NCBI GenBank assembly: GCA_011317545.1
Contig: WUJK01000010.1
Location: 1,054,001-1,118,000, forward strand
Direction of reading: 5' to 3'
DNA: 64,000 nt
From: Coniella vitis
Taxonomy: Eukaryota > Ascomycota > Sordariomycetes > Diaporthales > Schizoparmaceae
How positions within the stretch are numbered: position 1 is the stretch's first letter; the number at the start of each line of letters is the position of its first letter. Of this stretch, positions 11,737 through 22,067 are shown in pieces. The notes under the pieces are model-generated. The model searched no databases. It worked only from the letters and a program-made list of their open reading frames with translations, and was not told the origin of the DNA. Made by a program: the position numbers and the translations under genes.

Positions 11737-13488
11737 ATGGGCTCCGCGGACTATAAACTCGAAAGGCTAGAGGAGCCTGTCGACGTTGCAGAGCATCTGT
11801 TTAGGAGGCTATACGAGATTGGCATTCGGTCTGTCCATGGTTTACCTGGAGATTACAACCTCATGTCTCTCGACTACATCCCAAAAACTGGCCTCCAGTG
11901 GGTTGGCAATGTCAATGCACTCAATGCTGGTAAGGCTCCATTAGACGGAACCTTTTTCCTTTCTATGCTAAAATCTTCCTCCTTCTAGCATATGCTGCAG
12001 ACGGCTATGCTCGTGTAAAGGGTATCTCTGCCCTAGGTCACCACTTATGGGGTGGGAGAACTCAGCGCGCTAAACGGCATCGCTGGCGCCTACGCCGAAC
12101 AAGTGTCCTTGATTCACATTGTGGGCTGTCCATCTACCACGTCCGAAAAGAACGGCCTGCTCCTTCACCGCATGCTGGGCAATGGAGACTTCAACGTCTT
12201 TGAAAACATTTCTGCACAAATATTTTGCTATGTCACCAAACTTAACAAACCTAACGAGATCGCCGATGAGATTGACCATGCCATCCACGAGTGCTGGATC
12301 CGCAGCCGACCAGTGTATATCATGCTACCATTGGATATGGTTACAGAGCAGATTGAGGGCGCAAGACTCAAGACACTGCTGGGCCAGCTCTACGCGTCCA
12401 AGAACCCTATCGTGCTCGTCGATGGTTGTGCTATCCGTCATCGCTGCTTGGACGAGGTCAATGACTTGCTCGAAAACATGCGTCTCCCAGTGTTTGTTGC
12501 GCCGATGGGAAAAGGTGCGGTGAGCGAGCAGTACCATAACTATGGAGGCGTTTATGCGGGGAATGGGTCACATGAGAAAGTGGCCAAGGTTGTCGAGGGC
12601 GCGGACTTGGTTCTGTCTGTCGGAGCAATCAAGGCAAGACCTCTCGTTGTTCATGGGAAAACAACCACAACTATGATAGCTGACTTGTAAGATGATTCAG
12701 AGCGATATCAACATAACAGGATTCAGCTCCTGCCTCTCGCGGCTCCGCACAATAGATCTACACAGCACGCACTGCTCCGTCAGTTTCTCCGAATATCCTG
12801 GCGTAGCCATGCGCGGTGTTCTGCGCAAATTGACGGATCGCATTGACCCAGCCCGGCTCTCCATCCTTTCCGCACCAACAGTCAAGAACGACCAAACGAA
12901 TTACGAAGACGGCTCAAAAGTCACCACGCAGTCCTGGCTGTGGAGCCGTATGGGTGGGTACCTGCGCAAGAACGACATTGTGTTGGCTGAGACCGGCACG
13001 GCGAGTTTTTCCATTTGGGATACTGTATTTCCTAAAGGTGTGACGGCGCTGAGCCAAATTCTCTGAGCCTCGATTGATGGTCGGTGGGTGCGTGCCAGGG
13101 TGCCGCACTGGCGGCCAAGGATGAAAGGGGAGAAAGTCGACGGACAATCCTGTTCGTGGGCGATGGGTCGTTCCACTTGACGGCGCAGGAGATGAGCACC
13201 ATCATGAGACAGCAGTTACGAATTACAATATTTGTGATCTGCAACGAAGGGTATACAACTGAGAGATTCGTCCACGGGCCGGACGACGTCTATAATGATA
13301 TTGGCGGCTGGCGTTTCAAAGACTTGCCGGCTGCATTCGGAGCAGGATAGGCAGAAACAGGGACATTTGTGGCTCGGACTAAAACGGAACTAGAAGCTTT
13401 GTTGAGTGACGGGGAGTTTCTGGAGGCCCAAGGGCTGCAACTTGTAGAGGTGCATGTAAACCGAGGATGTATCCGCCTGGCGCCTTAA
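11737..13488 (+). pseudogene. Pyruvate decarboxylase-like ThDP enzyme, disrupted
   Basis: Relative of fungal pyruvate/indolepyruvate decarboxylases (thiamine diphosphate, 2-oxo acid decarboxylation). The whole length is recognisable: VHGLPGDYNL, the AADGYARVKG segment, GVGELSALNGIAGAYAE, LGNGDFNVFENI, TIDLHSTHC, LAETGTASF, and the ThDP motif from GDGSFHLTAQE to ICNEGYT. Introns at 11930-11988 and 12634-12700 (GC donor) are still removable. Four lesions break it: one extra base in 12033-12036; a TGA at 13064-13066 where the family has Trp; a missing base near 13074; and a TAG at 13348-13350. Two active-site positions are also changed: the family Glu of NELNA is Ala (codon 11917-11919), and the second His of the HH pair is Arg (12169-12171). 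Sequencing error cannot explain all of these. Weak resemblance ends at a TAA at 13486. Confidence 0.88.
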
Positions 13489-13906
13489 AGTTGATGATGG
13501 AGGCGGCCAGGCACACCGTGAAAGTGTCAAAATGAGCTGTTCTAACAGAAAGGCAGGCATGGACATGAATTGTAAACCACACTTACTCCAACCTACTCTA
13601 CAAAATCTAAGTTAGCCATAGACTTATACATGCTCAATCTGGATACGACTTGGTCCTCATGACTGGACATTGATCAAGAACGAAGAAGGGTCTTTGGCCT
13701 TTGCACGCATTGGTGTTGATGAGGGATCCCACGTGACAGCCTGTTTCCGCTTGCAGGGATCAGTGGTGCCGAAATCTACTTAGGAGGTACCTAAGTACCT
13801 GCAAGCAGTGCACGACATTCTCACTCCATCGAGACATTCTCAGCACTACCTAGGTAGACTGCAGGTTTGCCCTCACTTAACAACACCACATTTTCAATAA
13901 GGCATT
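13489..13906. other. Intergenic region upstream of tan1
   Basis: Holds the tan1 promoter and leader. Contains copies of a TACCTAGGTA-like element: a TACTTAGGA...GGTACCTAAGTACCT cluster at 13777-13800 and TACCTAGGTA at 13847-13856. No coding sequence supported. Confidence 0.6.
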
Positions 13907-15204
13907 ATGGCGGATTCAGGCAAGCGCAAAGCCGCCACTCACGGAGCAGACGGCGATGGTTCGTTGAGGAAGAAAAAGGTACGGCAAGCTCTGCAACCCG
14001 CTCAACACCCGGTGCTCACGTTCGCCGGCATCTGCGCTGAGTACTTAACCACAAGGAGGGCGTGAGCAAACCTGCTGACCAAAATTTCGCAACAGAAAGG
14101 CAATAGCGGGAAATGGAAGGTACCCAGGAACGAAGACTCGGGCAAGCCTAAGGGCAATGTCATTGAGCCGGGCGATGTGGGCATTTGGGTGACGTGCCCC
14201 TTGCACATGAAAGGCAAGGCTGCAAGGGAGATGGAGCTTTTATTCGACGAGGTCCGTACCAGATACGGCTTCTTGGCCTATTTTCGGTCAGATGACTGAC
14301 AACTACCCGTTCAGTATGCCGACAAGCTATACGGCATCAAGACTGAGGAAGGGCCTGCAGATGGCTCAGAAGAAGAGGGTGACATTGAGGCAGCCATCCA
14401 GAAGGAGCTTGGCTCGTTAAAGGACAAGAAGAAACGATCGTCGGATGACAAAGGTGTCTTTACCGAAGTCCGCATCAATCAAGAGTGCTTACTCTTCATG
14501 AAGTGCAAGGCTCCAGTAGAACCAGTCGAGTTCTCGCGGCGTATATGCCAGGATGCTGTCACCGGCAGTCACGGTGCGCGTGCGCGATACTTGAATCGCC
14601 TGACTCCCGTGACAGTCATTACGAAGGCGAGCGAGAGTGGACTTGAGGAAGCCACAAAAAAGGCACTTGCCGGTCACCTTGAGCTTCTGTCTAAGGAGGC
14701 GGCGACAGACGGCGAGTCTGTCGAGAAGAGTGCCAAGACCGAGGAAGGCGAGGACACTCCGAAGCCGTTCACGGTAAGTCTCACTGCCCGTTCTCCGCTA
14801 TTCTAGTCACTGGCCGATTGACGTTGCTTTCGGTAGTTTGCCATTCGTCCTTCAATTCGCAACCACAACAGTCTTCAGAGAGACGATGTCATCAAGCGCA
14901 TAGCCACCTTAATCAATCCTCGGCACAAGGTCAACCTCGGGGCCCCCGACAAGGTCATCCTGGTGGACATATATCAAGTAAGGGTCCAGGAGCATTATTT
15001 ATACCAGTCGATACTGACAATTATACGCAGACGATCTGCGGCATGAGTGTTGTCCCTGGAGACTGGGACGCTCTGAAGAAGTATAACTTGACAGAGCTCT
15101 ACAAGCAGGCAAACTTGGGCAAGACAGAGCCAGAAACCAACAACGGCAAAACTGAGCCACAAAGCACCAATAGCAAGCCTGCAAGCGAGAGCAACGATGC
15201 TTAA
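13907..15204 (+). CDS. tan1: tRNA acetylation adaptor Tan1 (THUMP domain)
   Basis: Tan1 binds tRNA through a THUMP domain and works with the acetyltransferase Kre33/Nat10 to form N4-acetylcytidine at position 12 of tRNA-Ser and tRNA-Leu. Five exons (13907-13978, 14096-14251, 14315-14773, 14837-14977, 15031-15204) give 333 residues, all junctions in phase. The N terminus is basic (SLRKKKKGNSGKW). Next come GDVGIWVTCPLHMKGKAARE and an acidic linker, then the THUMP core with FTEVRINQECLLFMKCKAPV, LNRLTPVTVITKAS, FAIRPSIRNHNSLQRDDVI, KVNLGAPDKVILVDIY and CGMSVVPGDWD. The tail from about 300 is Asn/Thr/Lys/Glu-rich with a near-repeat (KTEPETNNG / KTEPQSTNS). The start codon agrees with the conserved beginning; introns are 52-117 nt. 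Confidence 0.93.
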
Positions 15205-18200
15205 TCAAGCTCTGAAAGATTAGGTCAAAGTTATATTACTACTATTCCATAGTACTGCGGATCGAGATCTAGCGCATATGTACATGTCAACAGCCCGGCC
15301 GTGGATCGTGGCCGCTTCGCTCTTTCATGGGCTCAAGTGGGGTCCACTGGCTAAGCTTCCAAATCTTACCGACTTTCACATGACTACATGTACATGAGGG
15401 TGCACGAAGATGAGATCAAGCAGCACGTTAGCAGAAATAAAGACCAAGGGAAAGGGCTGCCCCGAATGTTGCAACCAGACATCCACAATGTAAACGCAGT
15501 CGGAGATCAAAGAGCAACACCTAGAGGTCCACGGCGCATGCATCAGCGTCAAACCCTGCCAGGGACAGAGCAGATGGAACGTACTTTTGTTTCCTTGACT
15601 GGGCCATATGTGCGACCCGTTACGGAATATCATTAGAGCTTATGAGCACCGCAAACTTGAGAGGAAAACGTAACAATCGTGGTTATGCCAAGTTAAACCA
15701 TAAGGCATTCCGCGAGCCGTAAATTAGGATGAGCCAAACAATAACGGGCACCGAATGCAAATACGGCTCGGCTTAGCGGGCTGCTGCTGCTTGACTGTAA
15801 CGACTTTGGGTTTCACTCGTACAGCCACATACGCCACACACGGATATACGAAATCATCCCATCATCTGGCTCGTTTGACGTCGGCTCTTTCAGTTGGCAC
15901 ATGCCTGAACGGTATTTCCTAGTTGCTCATGCAGACTTCAGGCTGGACACAGTTACGGGAAAATGGAGTGTTGTGATTGGGTTTTGGCTCACCTCAGCAT
16001 GTCGTTCTTCTCCCCCATTGAGCACCGTACCCGGATACTTACCGGTGAATACCTATAGGAATGGTCAGTGTGAAGTTGACTTTTCACCTTCAAAGTATAG
16101 TGAAAAGGTTTCTGTTTCGTCAAATTCGTCATTTTTCATCGCTCACCCAACCCTGCCTGCGATACGCACATCAAACGAAATCGTGAACCGAAGAACAGCT
16201 TCGTTAAGTTACGAACATTGGGCTTACCAGTGTGTCTTCAAACGTGAAATTGTGCCCATTCTAAAAGAAGCCAAAATATATCTGCAAAAAATCGCTTTCC
16301 ACTGGCTTAAGAAGTCTGATGGTACTTTACAACGCTGTAACAGAGGTCACTATCTAGGTACTTTGTGCCTCTCCAAGCACGATTTAGAGCGAGCATACAT
16401 TAGTCTATGCGTAAAGACAAAGTCTCTAATCATTCTTTCACAATAGTCTAGAGCAGAATCTTCGTAACAATCGTTCATTAAGATCCTCATGTGGCTCATC
16501 TGTACAGCCATCTGCACCAACAGGGTCGCAATCAGGCACAGAGATCGAAAGGCCCGTGACACTCGATCGTACTTTAGTGTGGCACCTTGGCTACGTGAGC
16601 ATTATAGATGGCTGCGATCCGAGGCCGCTCTTACAATCCTTCGTCAGACTTCTGCCGCTTCCTTTTCTGTTGCTTCGCATTGACAGTGTTCGGTTATCAA
16701 AGATTACGCTGCGCCCCTGTTCATCAGAGGAAGCAGTGCCACTAATAAGCGGTAATGGTCTCAAACTTGTTAAATTTTGTCACCTTTATATTAGCCTGCT
16801 AAAGCAGCTCTCTTGGCCCGCCCAGCCCTTTGAGCACGAAGCCAGTGACCTCGGCATCAACGATACACAAGCGGCCTTCTCCGGGTCCAAGATTCTTTCG
16901 CTTGAAGAAATGCGTCATATGTCAGATGAGAAGAGTGAGTATGCTTTTGTTTCGCTCTGTCCTTCAAATGCAGTCGTCTTAAGGACTCAAGTTCAAAAGT
17001 CCTATTTATGGTTCTGAATGGTCATCCTCAGGCTCACAGGTCTCGCAGAAGCCAAATTTCAAGACTTGGTTTCATGAGAATCATGTCCTACAATCCCTTC
17101 GTACTGACTCTGGCCTACGATACACCAAGGCTTTGCCCAAAGCGCGTAGCTCCAGTGTCCGGAGCTCTTGGTGTATCTGAGATGACAACAAACAAGCCAT
17201 CATGTTTCCCCTAACTGTGCGCTGTCGACCTCTCCATCTGTTGGGTAACTTCCAGAAATTCTAGCGCGTAGTTTCACCTATTTATTCTACGTTTAATTAG
17301 TGAGCTCAGATTCGGGAAGCTGGTGCTTATCTGGCCATTGCTTCGTCGACTCTATTACACACTCCTTTGCCTCCTTTTTAGCAAGGGCTCGAGAGACACG
17401 AATTAAAGAGGGCGAAAGGGGGGGGGGCATCCAAGATCACCACTGTGTCCACATTAAGATATGATGCAGCATACTGCGGTGGCATAATGCTGCAATTGCG
17501 AAATGGGACTGAGCCTGGCGCTCGGGGCTGCTACGGCGGTGACATCGACACAATCGCTAAAGGCGCCGGGACGCCGAGAACACCTCCTGCCGTGTGTAAC
17601 GCACAGCTTGGGTGCACGAGCAGAGCAAGAATAGAAACAACTACGGGAGCCACAGTCTGCCCGACGTTGCAGACCCTGCCTTCGAGTTCCGCTGATTCAC
17701 ACCCTTTGCCACTCGGTGACTTGCTTGCGATGAACACGATAGCGAACTCGTCCAAACACAACCCTACAGGCGCCCTCTCAGTCTGCGAAACCTCCCAAGT
17801 CTCTGGTGCTGAGGCATCAGCGTGCCTGTTAGATCCCGCACAATACAGTCGCACAAGCCCGGTTGCCCAAGCACTGCCTGTCCAACATGACAGCCCTTCC
17901 TTCAGGGTGGGAGCAACGACAATAGCGGAGCAGATTTCGTGAATGAAACAAGAACTTTACGTGGCCTGGTGTCATAAACTTCTAGGATTGAACGATTTGC
18001 TGATGCGCGAACTTCTGCACAGCCGCTCTGGAAAGGCGGTTGGCCGCTCTCTTTGCTTGAAAAGTGGCCGCATGTTGTCACGTTGTCTGCCCTTCAGCGC
18101 TACCACAAGACCAACGGATCCACAGGCGCCTGGACACCAGGAAATATCGATTCGAGAATGCAGGATGAGATGATGGTGGTACTTTATCCGCCTTATAGAC

Positions 18201-19532
18201 ATAGACTTCTCAGATCGGAGCGCTTGGTGACCAGGTCTGAAGTTTTTGTCATCAAATGGATCAAAAGTATGCTCTTTTCAATGATATCTGTACAGGCATT
18301 TAACCAATACAATCCTTACGACGTCCTCGCGACGTGTGTGCGGACTAGTGGACGGAACCAGACCTATCTAAGCGAAAAAATAACAGAGGATGTTGACTTG
18401 CTGAACTATCTTCCAAATCAATCAGGCAGCAGGAAGCATCGGGAAAGCCTCTAAGGTTTCAGAAAGCTGGAGCTTCACGTTCCATATAATGCTAGAGGCA
18501 ATATTGCGAGATGCGGAGGATATGGCGGTGACCATTCCATACAAGTCGATTAGGCGACATTTTCACCGATTTACCCACTGTCTCGACGTGGTCAGCATGC
18601 CTCGGCTGGTCATAGTCGATGCTAGTCATGGTTGGAATATCATTGCAGGCAGAGTTGGTGCTGACCAGCGAACAGCAAGAAAACAAAAATGCGCAGCGAT
18701 CGGGCCTGCCGACATTCCGGACGAGGAAACAAAGTTCGAGCCCACAGAGACGACAGTGTAGACAGGCCGAGATAAAAGCAGAGAAATCAAAGTGGCGGGC
18801 CTCGCGACTGGAGCAACTGCATCTTTGATGATCTGCTCCTAGCCTTGGCTTCCCACGACAGGACCTGCCGAGATCTTGTATACGGCTTTAGTGGGCTTCC
18901 TCAAAGACGAACAAGCTACGGCGCATTGGCGATGAGGCTCTGGGCCGGGCGTCTTTCTACAACGACGAGATTGAACGTCCCGAGAGTGCGCATATCCGTC
19001 TGCTGCTGTACCAGTGATATCATTGCACTGTTGCCGTTGTCAAGGAGTTTTACCGACCTCGAAGAGACAGTTCAAGTAGAGAACTAGTGGCGAGAAAGAG
19101 ACTCAACATGGTGCTGGCGCGGCTAGAAGACATAGAGTCTGCCACGAAAGGCCATATTAGGCCGTCTTATGAGATGTCCCCCGCCAAAAGGCCAAAGATA
19201 TATCATGAGGATTAAGGCAGTTGTAACGGGCTTGAAACAGGTCGAGCGGCTGCTGGGAGCCAACGAGCGTGAAGAGTGGATTACACTGGTCTTATCTTGT
19301 TTGCAGCATACAGGATTGGTGATTGCATCAAAGGATAGCGTACTGGTGATCTCAGAAGCATTGCAGTTCTAGTGAATAGATGCATTGTAATCCGACATCC
19401 GGTTTTTATGCCATCAATATCCATTCTTGCGCAAGTTTCCAGGCTTCAAGTTTGCTATGGTCACGACCAGCCTTGCCTATGGTCTTTGGCGATCACGATC
19501 CAACCTTCCAATCGCCACAGCAGTCAAAGGCC
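15205..19532. other. 4.3-kb gene-poor region with decayed-looking frames
   Basis: Lies between the convergent 3' ends of tan1 and ecd and is AT-richer than the genes around it. It contains several mid-sized + strand frames (15901-16446, 181 codons with ATG; 17445-17942, 165 codons with ATG) and a coherent frame at 18892-19215 with one internal stop. None matches a family I recognise, and the frames shift relative to one another, which fits either an unrecognised multi-intron gene or relics. No transposon termini, target-site duplications or long repeats were seen. Confidence 0.5.
18892..19215 (+). pseudogene. Possible remnant of an unidentified gene
   Basis: After a CTTTAG acceptor-like site the frame reads 107 codons to a TAA, broken once by a TGA at 19015-19017. 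The translation has a protein-like look, for example LGRASFYNDEIERPES and RKRLNMVLARLEDIES. Just upstream another frame gives IKAEKSKWRASRLEQLHL before stops. I do not recognise the family. It could equally be two exons of a live gene with an intron covering the TGA, or chance. Confidence 0.22.
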
Positions 19533-21488
19533 TTATGATCGATCTTCTTCTTCATCTTCGTCTCTGGGCAAGCGCAGCCCCATGTCAGCAAGCATCGTGC
19601 TGACCGGCCCAGCTAGACCAGCTTGGCTTTTAAAACTCTCCAGCAAGTTTTTGGCGAGGTTGTAGTCAATGTCCACCTCATCATCCCCGCTCTCAACCTC
19701 CTCGTACTCGTCCACATCTGCACGGGGTTCTACGGCCTTTCCCTTGCCCTTGTCTTCAATGGCCTTGGGCTTCTTGGGTGTTGGATCGAGACGCAGTGCT
19801 CCGTGGCCCTTAAGTTCAGCCGCCATCTGTTCTGATAGCTGCCTAATTTCTTCATCTTCGCTGTCCTCCTCTGGGGTCTGTGTTGACACTGTAGTTGGTC
19901 TATCCGTCGATACTCCTGCTGGCATCTTTCCCTTGCCCTTGCTAGCGGAAGTGGTGCTATGGGCAGGCAGCCCCATCATTTCACGCATCATGCGAGCAAA
20001 TTCCTCTTCATCGAAGCTGACTTCTTGATCCTCGCTATCACTCTCCTCCTCCTCTGAATCCAAGTCCTCGTCATCGACGTCCATTTCATCAAATTCAGCA
20101 CCGTCGAGACCTGCCGATTCATCGTTCAGAAACGCCTCAAAGCGCGAGACTATCTTGCGGAGATCCGCTTGTGTATTGACATCTGCAAACTGCTGGTCGG
20201 TCGTAGGACCGCGTCTACCGTCGAGCTCTTTTTCGAAGTCCTCGAAATTGATGTCCATCCAGGAGTCGTCATCATCACGACCAGCACCTGTCCAAGAGGA
20301 AAGCTCCGTATCCGTTGGGAGGGTGGAATCGCCGTCTTCGTTGAGGTCCTCGACAATGAGAGAAACTTCTCGAGCTGTTCGATTGTTGCTCTTTGCAGCG
20401 CTGAATGCAAGCATCTCGAAGCCACAGGTGATTTTCATGCCGAGCTCCAGTCTTACGTGCTTCTTTCGTAGTTCATCATCGGCGCCCTGCGCAATCTCCT
20501 TCTCCGAAGCAGCCAACAGCCTTCGCCATACTGGAGGACACGAGAATTGCTGCGATTTGAGTTGGGCATAGAGAACTTTTGTGAATTTGATGCTCACATC
20601 AACGAGGTCCTCTGGAGGAAAGGTGAGTCGCTCGGGAGCCTGAGCCATTAAAGGCTTCATTGAGGTTGGATCTCTGAGGTAGAATGCCTCAACCGCAGGT
20701 GCGATTGATTTGGGTAGCTCATGGATCACGTATGCCAGCCGCCGGGGGATTGTGGCTACTGCATGATGCATTGAGGCTTGGATTTGGCCAGGATACTTCT
20801 CCAGGCGATAGAACGCTTCTGCCTCGATGAAGGCAGAGTGTACGAGAGAATCTACACCATTTTTTAGTATGCTAACAGCTTGTGGTATGTCGATTGTCTT
20901 TGACTGAACATCTGAATCCGTTTTCTGCATAGGTATGATCCATAACTGGCCGCCGTGTATCCAGGCTCGATGAGCGTCATTCTCTGGACTGAGCCACTTT
21001 GGCAAGACGTTGGCAGCCTCGACCAGGAGGAATTCACCGTCACTGTCAGAAACTCGCACCCATAGGCAGGGAAACTGCTTGGTGAGCTCCCGAAGCATGT
21101 ATACTATCAGCCATTCATCTTCAATGGAGTCTCCGTAGTCTGTTATGCCATGTAAATAACTGAGGCCTAGTTGCAAATGTCAGCACAATGGGAGGAGCTA
21201 TTTGACCAAGGCATACCCAATCAAATACGATCTAACCATACCTGCTTCGTTTTTGATCTCCAGCGCAAAACCATCTCGTTGCCAGATATAGTCCTTGGTG
21301 AGCTGCTTCGATAGTTGCGTTGCTGCCTTCCTCACCGACTCAAGCCCTGATAGGATGTTTCTTGCTGTTGCTCCTGTCTCTATGTAAAAGAGCATATACT
21401 CCAGGCAGTTCTCTGGCAAGATGCGCTGGAAAGGCTGAGATGCCTGGTCTTGCGAGCCGCCACCCTCAAGAACCTCGTTTGCGGACAT
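19533..21488 (-). CDS. ecd: SGT1/Ecdysoneless-family protein
   Basis: Member of the Ecd (human SGT1/ECD) family, an acidic protein linked to pre-mRNA splicing through Prp8 and to transcription; not the Hsp90 co-chaperone also called Sgt1. Two exons, 21488-21242 and 21166-19533, with a 75-nt intron (GTATGG donor, CTAG acceptor) give 626 residues. The N-terminal half carries the hallmark: NCLEYMLFYIETG, the GITDYGDSIEDEWLIVYML segment, FPCLWVRVSDSDGEFLLVEAA and LPKWLSPEN, then AWIHGGQLWIIP. The C-terminal half has several acidic clusters (around 385-420, 465-480 and the DEDEEED end), with YNLAKNLLESFKSQAG just before the end. The start ATG at 21488 lies shortly before the conserved block. Convergent with tan1 and divergent from smc6. 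Confidence 0.9.
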
Positions 21489-22067
21489 TGTTGGATTAGT
21501 CGGAAAACCGAGGGCTGAGATGCTGTGATATGTTTTAAAGATTCGTTCATTGACTAGATCCCATTCTGATCTCAACTGCAGCTGGAGATGTTGGTCTTGA
21601 CAAATCTGGTGAAGTAGACTCAGATTGAGGCTTGGGGTTATTGACAGCAGCAAGAGTACTGCTGAGTTTGGCAGTGCAACTAACAATATAGAAATACAGA
21701 CATGCCTCTGCTGCACTAACACTGGAGCCAGGATGTTGTGGCAGCCCCGTCTGCGAGGCCGTTAGCGAGGTGGGGTTCTAGGCGCAGACCTACTCAGGCA
21801 GTCAGGTACAGTACTATGTAAGTAGGCTGGCGGGTACCTAAGTAGACTTCGAGCAGGCTATTGCAGCAAGGATGTAAGGGCGGCGGCGGCTGGGCATTTC
21901 TTGTGTCCCCATGTACTATGTATGGTAGCGCGTCAACTCCAGACGCGTCCTGATCACTCCAGTACATCCCACTTCATCGCAACTTCGAATACGGCTGTTT
22001 GTGCGCGGCAACGCTTTTTCGACCAGCGTGGGCACTTGGTTGTCCAGATATTCCATCCACTGGCTGA
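21489..22067. promoter_or_regulatory. Divergent promoter region, ecd / smc6
   Basis: A 579-bp gap between oppositely directed start codons, so both promoters should be here (inference). It holds two exact copies of the dispersed TACTATGTA motif (21812-21820, 21914-21922) and a GGGTACCTAAGTAG element near 21833. Confidence 0.55.

Noticed and set aside
12020..12041. A 22-nt intron hiding the frameshift in the decarboxylase gene
   Set aside because: GTAAAG...CTAG is present, but 22 nt is far below the usable minimum and would delete the conserved VKGISAL segment.
13064..13066. RIP (repeat-induced point mutation) as cause of the pseudogene
   Set aside because: The TGG to TGA change is not in the preferred CpA context, the other lesions are indels, and the region is not C-to-T saturated.
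15205..19532. Transposon remnant
   Set aside because: No transposase, reverse transcriptase or integrase motif and no terminal repeats could be seen in any frame.
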